This document shows, in pieces, positions 36,260 through 48,688 of a stretch of 64,000 nucleotides of DNA (the stretch's first letter is position 1; every line of letters starts with the position of its first letter). This stretch comes from Odiellus spinosus (Eukaryota; Arthropoda; Arachnida; Opiliones; Phalangiidae). The notes below the pieces were generated by a model. That model worked only from the letters and a program-made list of their open reading frames with translations, was not told the DNA's origin and ran no database searches. The stretch lies in NCBI GenBank assembly GCA_963920705.1, contig OY987226.1, forward strand, positions 33,593,686 to 33,657,685, given 5' to 3'. The position numbers and the translations under genes are program-made.

Positions 36260-38665
36260 ATGACACTGTGGTGGTTTCATTTCGGAGCCGTATTAACGTT
36301 TCTGATATTAGGGATTAGATTTATACCATTTCTAAAATATTTAATTCGTCTGGTAGGATTTTATTTAATTTTGTCACAAACCGCGGCTCTTTTAGCATCT
36401 TATTTTAGAACAAAATATGCCAGACGAGGCGTCGTTGCGACCACGAGCAAGGCGGTTCTTATTACCGGTAAGATTTCAAATATACAAAAACTTGTTTCGC
36501 TTCGCGCTTCGAAAAATTGCGTTTATAAGAAGGATTTTCAAAAAAGGTGTACGCTTAATTGTTCCATTTGACTTTTTCTGGGATACGGTCAAGGCTTATT
36601 TTTGTATTACTTGAAAAAAAAAAAAAAAAAAAAAAAAAATTAAAATCAATTTTGCCAAAAGAGGCCTTTTCAAATCGTCTAATTAACTGATTAAAAATTA
36701 ATTGTAATTTTCGTGTTTCGGGTCAAATCGGCAATACCTTTAAGCTCATTTTAAGGTAGTCCTCGACCGAATCTGATCAGTCTTCCAATTGTACCATTGA
36801 GTATTGCGAGCCATAATTTATGGAAAAACAACTTCTTCACCATAACTACGTCTAAATTAAGTTTTGAATCCAAAAATTTGAAACCGCACAAATAGACTAA
36901 AATAGAAGCTAAGATGATCTTTGACTATAGATAACTTTGATAATTTATTGCTATGTGGCGATAGTGAGGTGGTGAGTAGGCTAAATGTAGGCAATATGTA
37001 TTCTATCAGTTGAAGTTTAAATTTTATTAATATTGCAGGTTGCGCTACAGGATTCGGTCACGATTTGGCTAAACGATTGGATAAATTGGGTTTCTTCGTT
37101 TTCGCCACTTGTCGAACTCTCAATTGCGAAGGGGCGAAAAAGTTGCGTTCCGAATGCAGCAGTAACGTTCGAGTTCTGCAATTGGACGTTACCAATGACG
37201 ACGACGTTAAACGAGCTCTAAAAGACGTTATGGATAATCTGGTCGACAAAGGTTTCGTATATCGTATCAATCTTATCTAGAAAGGATTCAAGTTACCAAG
37301 GGAATTTATTAGGATCGTTGGGGGACAGCGTTCAACTTGGAATTGCGGGAGTGGCTCGCAAACCTTACTTGAAACATCATTTGGCAAAAGTCCTTCATTT
37401 ATAACGTTCCGTTTATGGTACGAGTTCATTGAACATGTTTCCAGAATGGTGTCTATGGGCAAATAAGAATTCCAAGCGTAACTTACTATCCTACGAATTG
37501 TGGTCTGAAATATCTAGAAATCTCCGGCTCAGAAATATTTTGGATATTTTATTTAATTCTCAAGGTTTAAACGCTCAATTTTTTACGAAGCTAGCCTAGA
37601 TGGCTAGAACTGCGCTAGCGGAGTAGAAAGACCGTAACGTTACGCGCCGTTAATTGAACTCGTAATATTTCCAGAGCTATGGGCCATCGTAAACAATGCC
37701 GGTATATCTGGTACATCCGAGGTGGAATGGAATCCTTTATCTTTGTACAAAAAGCTTTTAGACATAAACTTTCTCGGAACCATTCGCGTGACGCATGCCT
37801 TTTTGCCGCTTCTTCGTGAGAGTAAAGGAAGGATCGTCAACGTCATCAGCGCCTTGGGTCGAATGGGAGTGGTTGGAGGCTCGGCTTATTGTTCGTCAAA
37901 AGGAGCTTGCACTATGTTTACGGAAAGTTTACGACGGGAAATGAGAAGTTGGGGCGTAAAGGTCTGCGCTATTGAGCCATGGTTTTACGCGTAAATTATA
38001 TAATTGATAGTATAAAATATTTCGCGAAGACAAAGCGAAGAAAGGAAAATTACTTCTGGCCGTCGCTTACCTATGGGCTTCGTGCTTAGTTTCAAGTTAA
38101 ATAACCATTGGTGGCGGCTAGATCTGTCCGTTTTTTAAACGAGAAAAACAAAGGAACGAGAAGCACCTTTTTTTTGGCAATCATTGGACGACTCTTTCTT
38201 CGATTACGCGCGAAGCCCATACTCGCGTTCGCTCACAATTCCTCGCTTTTTCCGCAACAAATTTATTCTACCATTCTATTTTCAGATATTTAAATCATTT
38301 TAACATTTTTTAGAAGTCCTATGACGAAGGAAGAAAATTTTTTCGCAGCGGTTAATGAGAATTGGGCGAATTTGTCAAACGAGGTGAAAGAGGCTTACGG
38401 AACGTCCTATTTCGATCAATTCATCGAATTTAATAAAAGAACTTTGAAAGAAAATGTTCGAAGCCAATCTTACGAGGTTTTAGATTGCGTGGAAGACGCT
38501 ATTACCTCCGGAGATCCGAGCGAAATCTACTCACCGCGGGACTTTCAAACAAGGATTAAATTAGCTATGTGTAGTAGCTTTCCAGAGCCATTGAAAGATC
38601 TATTTATCGAGCGTACAAGCGGGTATCACGAGTTGGTTCCAAATATGGTAGCGAAGCTAAGGTAA
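36260..38665 (+). CDS. Short-chain dehydrogenase, SDR9C type, copy 3
   Basis: Exons 36260-36467, 37039-37251, 37675-37990 and 38314-38665 give 362 aa with the same phases as copy 1. TGCATGFG, LDVT, NNAG, the Ser of VISALGRMG and YCSSK (here SAYCSSKGA) are present, so it should be active. Differences from copy 1 cluster around the active site: GISGTSEVEWNPLSL for GVSCACVVEWIPISL, NVISALGRMGVVGG for NVTSALGRMGVFGG, SKGACTMF for SKSACITF. These may change substrate preference. It is the most compact copy, with the shortest introns (570, 423 and 323 bp) and no recognised element in them, and has lost the fold-back found in intron 3 of copies 1 and 2. The KpnI satellite begins about 270 bp after the stop. 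Confidence 0.92.
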
Positions 38666-38937
38666 AGCATTAATCAATTGACCAATCTCCGAAGCGGGGC
38701 TAGAAAAGCCTTTTTTTAATCGTTGTAATTTCATGAGAAAAAAAAAAATAAAAAAAAAATTAAGGAGGAAGTAATAAGATTTGTATTTTGTAAAAACAAA
38801 AGCAGTTCTTGAATCTTGTCTCTTAAAAATATTTGAATTTCAATTCGCTATGCAATTAAAAAGTGAAAGATATGGAGTCAAAAACACACGAGATGGCGTA
38901 AATTAACTCTAAAATAAAATAAACAAGAAATGAATTT

Positions 38938-39773
38938 ATTTCAAGGGGTACCCCTTGTAAAAAAAATCCAAATATAAAATGAAATTTTTACAAGGGGTAC
39001 CTCTTGTAAAATTTTTGATTATTTATTTTACAGGGGGTGTATTTATTTTTTTTTTAAAGGGATACCCCTTGTAAAAATTAAATTAGTTATTTCGATTTTC
39101 TTTTACAAGGGGTACCCCTTGTAAAAATTTAATTACAATTTTTGATTATTTATTTTACAAGGGGTACCCCTTGTAAAATTTTGGATAATTTATTTTACCT
39201 TGTAAAAAAAATCGAAATAACTAATTTAATTTTTACAAGGGGTACCAACTTGTAAAAGAAAATCGAAATAACTAATTTAATTTTTACAAGGGGTACCCCT
39301 TTTAAAAAAAATAAATACACACCCTGTAAAATAAATAATCCAAAATTTTACAAGGGGTACCGCTTGTAAAAAAAAAAAAAAATACACCCCCTGTAAAATA
39401 AATTATCATAAATTTTTCTAGGTGTACCACTTGTAAATACACACCCCCTGTAAAATAAATAATCAAAAATTTTACAAGGGGTACCCCTTGTAAAAAAAAA
39501 AAAAAAAAATACACCCCCAGTAACATAAATAATAAAAATTTTTACAAAAAATCGAAATAACTAATTTAATTTTGTAAAAGATAATCGAAATAAATAATTT
39601 AATTTTGAAAAGATAATCGGAATAACTAATTTATTTTTACAAGGGGTACCACCTTGTAAAAGAAAATCGAAATAACTAATTTAATTTTTACAGGGTGTGT
39701 ATTTATTCTTTTTACAAGGGGTACCCTTTGTAAAAATTAAATTACAATTTTTGATTATTTATTTTACAGGGGG

Positions 39774-39817
<44 letters not shown>

Positions 39818-42669
39818 AGGGGTACCCTTTGTAAAAATTAAATTAGTTATTTCGGATTTCTTTTACAAGGTGGTACCCCTTGTAAAAATTAAATTAATTA
39901 TTTCGATTTTCTTTTACAAGGTGGTACCAATTGTAAAAATTAAATTAGTTATTTCGATTTTTTTAACAAGGGGTACCCATTGTAAAATATTTGATTATTT
40001 ATATTATAGGGGCTGTATTATTTTTTTACAAGGGGAACCCCTTGTAAAATTTTGGATTATTTAGTTTACAGGGGGTGTATTTATTTTTTACAAGGGGTAC
40101 CCCTTGTAAAATTTCTGATTATTTTTTTTTTACAAGGGGTACCCCTTGTAAAAATTAAGTTACAATTTTGGACTATTTATTTTACAGGGGGTGTATTTTT
40201 TTTACAAGGAGTACCCCTTGTAAAAATTAAATTAGTAATTTCGATTTTCTTTTACAAGGTGGTACCCCTTGTAAAGTTTTTGATTATTTATTTTACAGGT
40301 GGTGTATTATTTATTTACAATAGGTATCCCTTGTAAAATTTGGTTTTATTTATTTTACAGGGGGTGTATTTATTTTTTTTTTTTTTACAAGGGGTACCCC
40401 TAGTAAAAATTTTGATTATTTATTAATCAGGGGGTGTATTTATTTCTTTTTACAAGAGGTACCCCTTGTAAAATTTTTGATTATTTATTAATCAAGGGGT
40501 GTATTTATTTTTTTTACAAGGGGTACCCCTTGTAAAATTTTAGATTATTTATTTTATAGGGGATGTATTTATTTTATTTACAAGGGGTACCCCTTGTAAA
40601 ATTTTTGATTATTTATTAATCAGGGGGTGTATTTATTTTTTTTTAGAAGGGGTAACCTTTGTAAAAATTAAATTAGTTATTTATTTAGATTTTTTTTACA
40701 AGGAATACCCCTTGTTAAAATTAAATTACAATTTTGGACAATTTATTTTACAGCGGGTGTATTAATTTTTTTACAAGGGGCACCCCTTGTAAAATTTTTG
40801 ATTATTTATTTTACAGGTGGTGTATTTTTTTTTTTTTTTTACAATTGGTAAACCTTGTAAAATTTTCTTTTGTTTATTTTACAGGGGGTGTATTTATTTT
40901 TTTACAAGGGATACCCCTTGTAAAAATTAAATTAGTTATTTCGATTTTCTTTTACAAGGTGGTACACCTTGTAAAATTTTTGATTATTTATTTTACAGGG
41001 GGTGTATTTATTTTTTTTACAAGGGGTACCCCTTGTAAAAATTAAATTACAATTTTGTATTATTTCTTTTACAGGGGGTGTATTTATTTTTTTACAGGGG
41101 GTACCCCTTGTAAAAATTAAATTAATTATTTCAATTTTCTTTTACAAGGTGGTACCCCTTGTAAAAATTAAATAAGTTATTTCGATTTTCTTTTACAAGG
41201 TGGTACCCCTTGTAAAATTATCTATTTTACAGGGGGTGTATTATTTTTTTACAAGGGATATCCCTTGTAAAATTTCTGATTATTTTTTTACACCCCTTGT
41301 AAAATTTTGTTTTATTTATTTTACAGGGGGTGAATTTATTTTTTTTACAAGGGGTACCCCTTGTAAAAATTAAATTAGTTATTTAGATTTTTTTTTACAA
41401 GGGGTACCCTTGTAAAAATTAAATTACAATTTTGGACTACTTATTTCACAGGGGGTGTATTTTTTTTTTACAAGGAATACCCTTGTAAAAATTAAATTAG
41501 TTATTTCAATTTTCTTTTACAAGGTGGTACCCCTTGTAAAATTTTTTATTATTTATTTTACAGGGGGTGTATTTATTTATTTTTACAAGGAGTACCCCTT
41601 GTAAAAATTAAATTAGTTATTTCGATTTTCTTTTACAAGGTGGTAAACCTTGTAAAAATTTTAATTATTTAATTTACAGGGGGTGTATTTTTTTTCTTTA
41701 CAAGGAGTACCCCATGTAAAAATTCAATTACAATTTTGGACTATTTATTTTACAGGGGCTGTATTTATTTTTTTACAACGGGCACCCCTTGTAAAATTTG
41801 GGATTATTTCTTTTACAGGGGGTGTATTTATTTTTTTTTACAGGGGGTACCCCTTGTAAAATTTTTGATTATTTATTTTACAGGGGGTGTATTATTTTTT
41901 TACAAGGGGTACCCCTTGTAAAACTTTGGATTATTTATTTTACAGGGGTTGTACTATGTTTTTACAAGGGGTACCCCTTGTAAATTTCTGATTATTTTTT
42001 TTACAAGAAGTACCCATTGTAAAAATTAAATTACAATTTTGGACTATTTATTTTACAGGGGGTGTATTATTTTTTTTTACAAGGGGTACCCCTTGTAAAA
42101 TTTTGGATTATTTATTTTACAGGGGGTGTATTTATTTTTTTTTTTTTTAACAAGGGGTACCCCTTGTAAAATTTTTGTTTATTTATTTTACAGGGGGTGT
42201 ATTTATTTATTTTTTTTACAACGGGTACCCCTTGTAAAAATTAAATTAGTTATTTCGATTTGCTTTTACAAGGTGGTACCTCTTGTAAAAATTAAATTAG
42301 TTATTTCGATTTTTTTTACAAGGGGCACCCCTTGTAAAATTTTGGATTATTTATTTTACAGGGGATGTATTTATTTTTTTTTACAAGGGGCACCCCTTGT
42401 AAAATTTTGGATTATTTATTTTACAGGGGGTGTATTTATTTTTTTTTTTTTTTTAACCAGGGGTACCCCTTGTAAAAATTAAATATCAATTTTGGACTAT
42501 TTATTTTACAGGGGGTGTATTTATTTTTTTTTACAACGGGTACCCCTTGTAAAAATTAAATTAGTTATTTCGATTTTTTTACAAGGGGTACCCCTTGTAA
42601 AATTACTTATTATTTTTTTTTTGACAGGGGTACCCCTTGAAAATTTTTGATTATTTATTTTACAGGGGG

Positions 42670-42705
<36 letters not shown>

Positions 42706-44165
42706 TGGGTACCCCTTGTAAAATTTGGATTATTTATTTTACAGGGGGTGTATTATTTTTTTACAAGGGGTACCCCTTGTAAAATTTTGGATTATTTATT
42801 TTACAGGGGGTGTATTATTTTTCTACAAGGGGTACCCCTTGAAAACCTTTTGATTATTTATTTTACAAGAGGTGTATTTTTTTTTTACAAGGGGTACCCC
42901 TTGTAAAATTTGGATTATTTATTTTACAGGGGGTGTATTATTTTTTTACAAGGGGTACCCTTTGTAAAATTTTTGATTATTTATTTTACAGGGGGTGTAT
43001 TATTTTTTTACAAGGGGTACCCCGTGTAAAATTTGGGATTATTTATTTAACAGGGGGTGTATTTATTTTTTTACAAGGGGTACCCATTGAAAAATTTGGG
43101 ATTATTTATTTTACAGGGGGCGTATTTATTTTTTTTTACAAGGGGTACCCCTTGTAAAATTTTGGATTATTTATTTTACAGGGGGTGTATTATTTTTTTT
43201 CAAGGGGTACCCCTTGTAAAACTTTGGATTATTTATTTTACAGGGGGTGTACTATGTTTTTACAAGGGGTACCCCTTGTAAATTTCTGATTATTTTTTTT
43301 TACAAGAAGTACCCATTGTAAAAATTAAATTACAATTTTGGACTATTTATATTACAGGGGGTGTATTATTTTTTTTTTACAAGGGGTACCCCTTGTAAAA
43401 TTTTTGTTTATTTATTTTACAGGGGGTGTATTTATTTTTTTTTTACAACGGGTACCCCTTGTAAAAATTAAATTAGTTATTTCGATTTGCTTTTACAAGG
43501 TGGTACCTCTTGTAAAAATTAAATTAGTTATTTCGATTTTTTTTACAAGGGGCACCCCTTGTAAAATTTTGGATTATTTATTTTACAGGGGATGTATTTA
43601 TTTTTTTTTACAAGGGGTACCCCTTGTAAAATTTTGGATTATTTATTTTACAGGGGGTGTATTTATTTTTTTTTACAACGGGTACCCCTTGTAAAAATTA
43701 AATTAGTTATTTCGATTTTTTTACAAGGGGCACCCCTTGTAAAATGTTTGATTATTTATTATCTGATTACTTTTTTTGCCAGGGGTACCCCTTGAAAACT
43801 TTTGGATTATTTATTTTACAGGGGGTCTATTTATTTTTTTACAAGGGGCACCAATTGGAAAATTTTTGATTATTTATTTTACAGGGGGTGTTTTTTTTTT
43901 TTTTAACATGGGGTACCCCTTGTAAAATTTCTGATTATTTTTTTTTGCCAGGGGTACCCCTTGAAAACTTTTGGATTATTTATTTTACAGGGGGTGTATT
44001 ATTTTTTTGCAAGGGGCACCCCTTGTAAAATTTTGGATTATTTATTTTACAGAGGGTGTATTTATTTTTTTTTTACAAGCGGCACCCCTTGTAAAATTAC
44101 TTATTATTTTTTTTTTTTGACAGGGGTACCCCTTGAAAATTTTTGATTATTTATTTTACAGGGGG

Positions 44166-44198
<33 letters not shown>

Positions 44199-46861
44199 GT
44201 AAAATTTGGATTATTTATTTTACAGGGGGTGTATTATTTTTTTACAAGGGGTACCCCTTGAAAACCTTTTGATTATTTATTTTACAGGAGGTGTATTTTT
44301 TTTTACAAGGGGTACCCCTTGTAAAATTTGGATTATTTATTTTACAGGGGGTGTATTATTTTTTTACAAGGGGTACCCTTTGTAAAATTTTAGATTATTT
44401 ATTTTACAGGGGGTGTATTATTTTTTTACAAGGGGTACCCCGTGTAAAATTTCTGATTATTTTTTTTTTTGCCAGGGGTACCCCTTGAAAAATTTTTGAT
44501 TATTTATTTTAAATGGGGGTGTATTATTTTTTTACAAGGGGTACCCCTTGTAAAATTTTTGATTATTTATTTTACAGGGGTGTATTATTTTTTTACAAGG
44601 GGTACCCCTTGTAAAATTTCTGATTATTTTTTTTTTGCCAGGGGTACCCCTTGAAAATTTTTGGATTATTTATTTACAGGGGGTGTATTTATTTTTTTTT
44701 TTTTACAACGGGTACCCCTTGTAAAAATTAAATTAGTTATTTCGATTTTTTTTACAAGGGGCACGGCCCCTTGTAAAATGTTTGATTATTTATTTTACAG
44801 GAGGTGTAATTATTTTTTTTTTACAAGGGGTACCCCTTGTAAAATTTCTGATTACTTTTTTTGCCAGGGGTACCCCTTGAAAACTTTTGGATTATTTATT
44901 TTACAGGGGGTGTATTTATTTTTTTACAAGGGGTACCCATTGAAAAATTTGGGATTATTTATTTTACAGGGGGCGTATTTATTTTTTTTTTACAAGGGGT
45001 ACCCCTTGTAAAATTTTTGATTATTTATTTTACAGGGGGTGTATTTTTTTTTTTTTTTTTCTACAATGGGTACCCCTTGTAAAATTTGGATTATTTATTT
45101 TACAGGGGGTGTATTATTTTTTTACAAGGGGTACCCCGTGTAAAATTTCTGATTATTTTTTTTTTTGCCAGGGGTACCCCTTGAAAACTTTTTGATTATT
45201 TATTTTACAGGGGGTGTATTTTTTTTACAAGGGGTACCCCTTGTAAAATTTGGGATTATTTATTTTACAGGGGGTGTATTTATTTTTTTACAAGGGGTAT
45301 CCCTTGTAAAATTTGGGATTATTTATTTTACAGGGGGTGTATTTATTTTTTTACAAGGGGTACCCATTGAAAAATTTGGGATTATTTATTTTACAGGGGG
45401 CGTATTTATTTTTTTTTACAAGGGGTACCCCTTGTAAAATTTAGGATTATTTATTTTACAGGTTGTGTATTTATTTTTTTTTTTTTTAAGGGGTACCCCT
45501 TGTAAAATTTTTGATTATTTATTTTACAGGGGGTGTATTTTTTTTTTTTTTTTTCTACAATGGGTACCCCTTGTAAAATTTGGATTATTTATTTTACAGG
45601 GGGTGTATTATTTTTTTACAAGGGGTACCCCGTGTAAAATTTCTGATTATTTTTTTTTTGCCAGGGGTACCCCTTGAAAACTTTTTGATTATTTATTTTA
45701 CAGGGGGTGTATTTTTTTTTACAAGGGGTACCCCTTGTAAAATTTGGGATTATTTATTTTACAGGGGGTGTATTTATTTTTTTTACAAGGGGTACCCCTT
45801 GTAAAAATTAAATTAGTTATTTCGATTTTTTTTTACAAGGGGTACCCCTTGTAAAAATTAAATTACAATTTTGGATTATTTATTTTACAGGGGGTGTATT
45901 TTTTTTTTTTTTCCAAGGGGTACCCCTTGAAAAATTTTGGATTATTTATTTTACAGGGGGTTTATTTATTTTTTTTACAAGAGGTACCCCTTGTAAAATT
46001 TTGGATTATTTATTTTACAGGGGGTGTATTATTTTATACAAGGGGTACCCCTTGTAAATTTCTGATTATTTTTTTTACAAGAGGTACCCCTTTTAAAAAT
46101 TAAATTACAATTTTGGATTATTTATTTTACAGGGGGTGTATTTATTTATTTATTTTTTTTTGCAAGGGGTACCCCTTGTAAAATTTGGGGTTATTTATTT
46201 TACAGGGGGTGTATTTATTTTTTTTACAAGGGGTACCCCTTGTAAAAATTAAATTAGTTATTTCGATTTTCTTTTACAAGGGGTAGCCCTTGTAAAAATT
46301 AAATTAGTTATTTCGATTTTTTTTTACAAGGGGTACCCTTTGTAAAAATTAAATTAAAATTTTGGACTATTTATTTTCAGGGGGTGTATTTATTTTTTTT
46401 ACAAGGGGCACCTCTTGTAAAATTTGGATTATTTATTTTACAGGGGTGTATTATTTTTTTACAAGAGGTACCCCTTGTAAAATTTCTGATTATTTTTTTT
46501 TGCCAGGGGTACCCCTTGAAAGTTTTTGGATTATTTATTTACAGGGGGTGTATTTATTTGTTTTACAAGGGGTACCCCTTGTAAAATTTGGGATTATTTA
46601 TTTTACAGGGGGTGTATTTATTTTTTTTACAAGGGGTACCCCTTGTAAAAATTAAATTAGTTATTTCGATTTTCTTTTACAAGGGGTACCCCTTGTAAAA
46701 ATTAAATTAGTTATTTCGATTTTTTTTTTTTTTTTTTACAAGGGATACCCTTTGTAAAAATTAAATTAAAATTTTGGACTATTTATTTTCAGGGGGGTGT
46801 ATTTATTTTTTTTACAAGGGGCACCCCTTGTAAAATTTTGGATTATTTATATTACAGAGGG

Positions 46862-46896
<35 letters not shown>

Positions 46897-47665
46897 GGGG
46901 TACCCCTTGTAAAATTTTTGATTAGTTATTTTACAGGGGGTGTATTTATTTTTTTACAAGGGGTACCCCTTGTAAAAATTAAATTAGTTTTTTCGATTTT
47001 CTTTTACAAGGTGGTACCCTTTTTAAAAATTAAATTACAATTTTGGATTATTTATTTTACAAGGGTGTATTTATTTTTTTTGCAAGGGGTACGCCTTGCA
47101 AAATTTTTCATTATTTATTTTACAGGGGGTGTATTATTTATTTTACAGGGGGTGTATTATTTTTTTTACAGGGGGTACCCCTTATAAAATTTTGGATTAT
47201 TTATTTTACAGGGGGTGTATTTATTTTTTTTACAAGGGGTACCCCTTGTAAAATTTGGATTATTTATTTTGCAGGGGGTACCCTTTGTAAAAATTAAATT
47301 AGTTATTTCGGTTTTCTTTTACAAGGTGGTACCCCTTGTAAAAATTAAATTAGTTATTTCGGTTTTCTTTTACAAGGTGGTACCCCTTGTAAAAATTAAA
47401 TTAGTTATTTCGATTTTTTTTTACAAGGGGTACCCCTTGTAAAAAGTAAATTAGTTTTTTCGATTTTCTTTTACAAGGTGGTACCCCTTGTAAAAATTAC
47501 AATTTGGACTATTTATTTTACAGGGGGTGTATTTATTTTTTTTACAAGGGGCACCCCTTGTAAAATTTTTGATTATTTATTTTACAGGGGTGTATTTATT
47601 TTTTTTTACAAGGGGTTCCCCTTGTAAAATTTTTGATTATTTATTTTACAAGGGGTGTATTTATT
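38938..47665. repeat. KpnI-palindrome satellite array, about 8.7 kb
   Basis: A continuous array of units of roughly 45-70 bp, each built on the palindrome ACAAGGGGTACCCCTTGT (KpnI site GGTACC at the centre) flanked by AAAA/TTTT. Long units continue TTTGGATTATTTATTTTACA then GGGGGTGTATTTATTTTTTT. Short units continue AAATTAAATTAGTTATTTCG then ATTTTCTTTTACAAGGTGG. A third type joins the two with AAATTACAATTTTGGAC. By length this is well over 100 units. Units vary in poly-T length and point changes in the palindrome arms. Open frames repeating GVPLVKF/RGTPCKI are by-products of the repeat. A segment at about 39190-39690 runs in the opposite orientation. Confidence 0.97.
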
Positions 47666-47797
47666 CAAATATTTGAATAGGCGGGTAAAAACTAGTGTCG
47701 AGCTGAAGCGTGGACAAATTATACTGTAGAGGAACCCACGACAAAAATCGCAGGCGCCGTAGGTTTTTGCTTGAGGAATAGAATTCCCGGCTATAAT

Positions 47798-48032
47798 CAT
47801 AGAGACTTTTAACGTAGGGAGTGGAAAGTAGAGGCGAAGATGTAGCTCAAAACAATTGTTGTAAAAGGCCGGGTCGATTTCCGGTATAGCTTCCCTCTAA
47901 CGCGGGTGATGTCATGTGACCGGAAGTTGGCCAGGCCAGTTATTAGCATTGGCAAAGGTTGCTTGGGAGCGACATCTCGTTTTGCCGTGCCAAAGGCATG
48001 AGTTTCCATTCCCTATGTTAAAAGTCTCTATG
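47798..48032. mobile_element. MITE family E (CATAGAGACTTTTAAC ends), exact 7-bp duplication
   Basis: 235 bp. Ends CATAGAGACTTTTAACGTAG and the complement of CATAGAGACTTTTAACATAG are inverted repeats. CTATAAT flanks at 47791-47797 and 48033-48039, a perfect 7-bp target duplication. No coding content. Confidence 0.93.
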
Positions 48033-48688
48033 CTATAATTTAATTTGCTGTAAGACATGGCGCGACGCTCTCGGTATGTAGACGTAGCTAAGATAGTAGT
48101 TCAGTGTAAAACGAACTAGAGGGCCTCAGATCTAAGTGCCGGGAATTTTGGCGCCGTCGTCGAGGGTTCCTGTACAGCATGCTTGGTCCATGGCTGAAGT
48201 AGCTCAAAAATCATCCACTTAGGTGAGACATTCACACTGGCTTATCCAGAGCCGCCAGTTGCTTTAACCATTATTACTATCGTAATTTTCATTTGAGTTT
48301 CGGTTATTCAAAAATTACGTTAAATGCTTCAATAATTCAAGCTTTAAATAGTAAAAACCGTTATTTTTCGCTAACTTGCCTATTCAAATTTTCACGTATA
48401 GTTTTCCAAGCGTTTTGGAGTTTTCATTACAACTTACATATTGTTGAATGCGCCACCGTCGTTGAGACTCGTTAGTTTCATTAAACGAAGAATTGTACAA
48501 CCATATTGATTGTACTGCAAAAAAAACAAGATATTTATTTATTTTTAAGCTAAAACATAAATCAATGTAATTAATATATGAACAAAAATATTTTTTCGAT
48601 GGTTATGAGTAAAGTTAGATTCACTACGAACTTCTTAAATCATAGTCATATGGTTAATTTACGCGTTAATTTACTAAACGCGTGTGAC
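48033..48688. other. spacer downstream of the selenium-binding protein gene
   Basis: No exon seen. Around 48534 the minus strand reads AATAAATA, a possible polyadenylation signal about 150 nt past the stop of the minus-strand gene. Confidence 0.4.

Noticed and set aside
39302-47442. Dozens of open frames of 60-120 codons repeating GVPLVKF, RGTPCKI and YFTGGVF
   Set aside because: They are translations of the AT-rich, stop-poor satellite monomer in several frames and both strands. There is no start context, splice structure or independent conservation.
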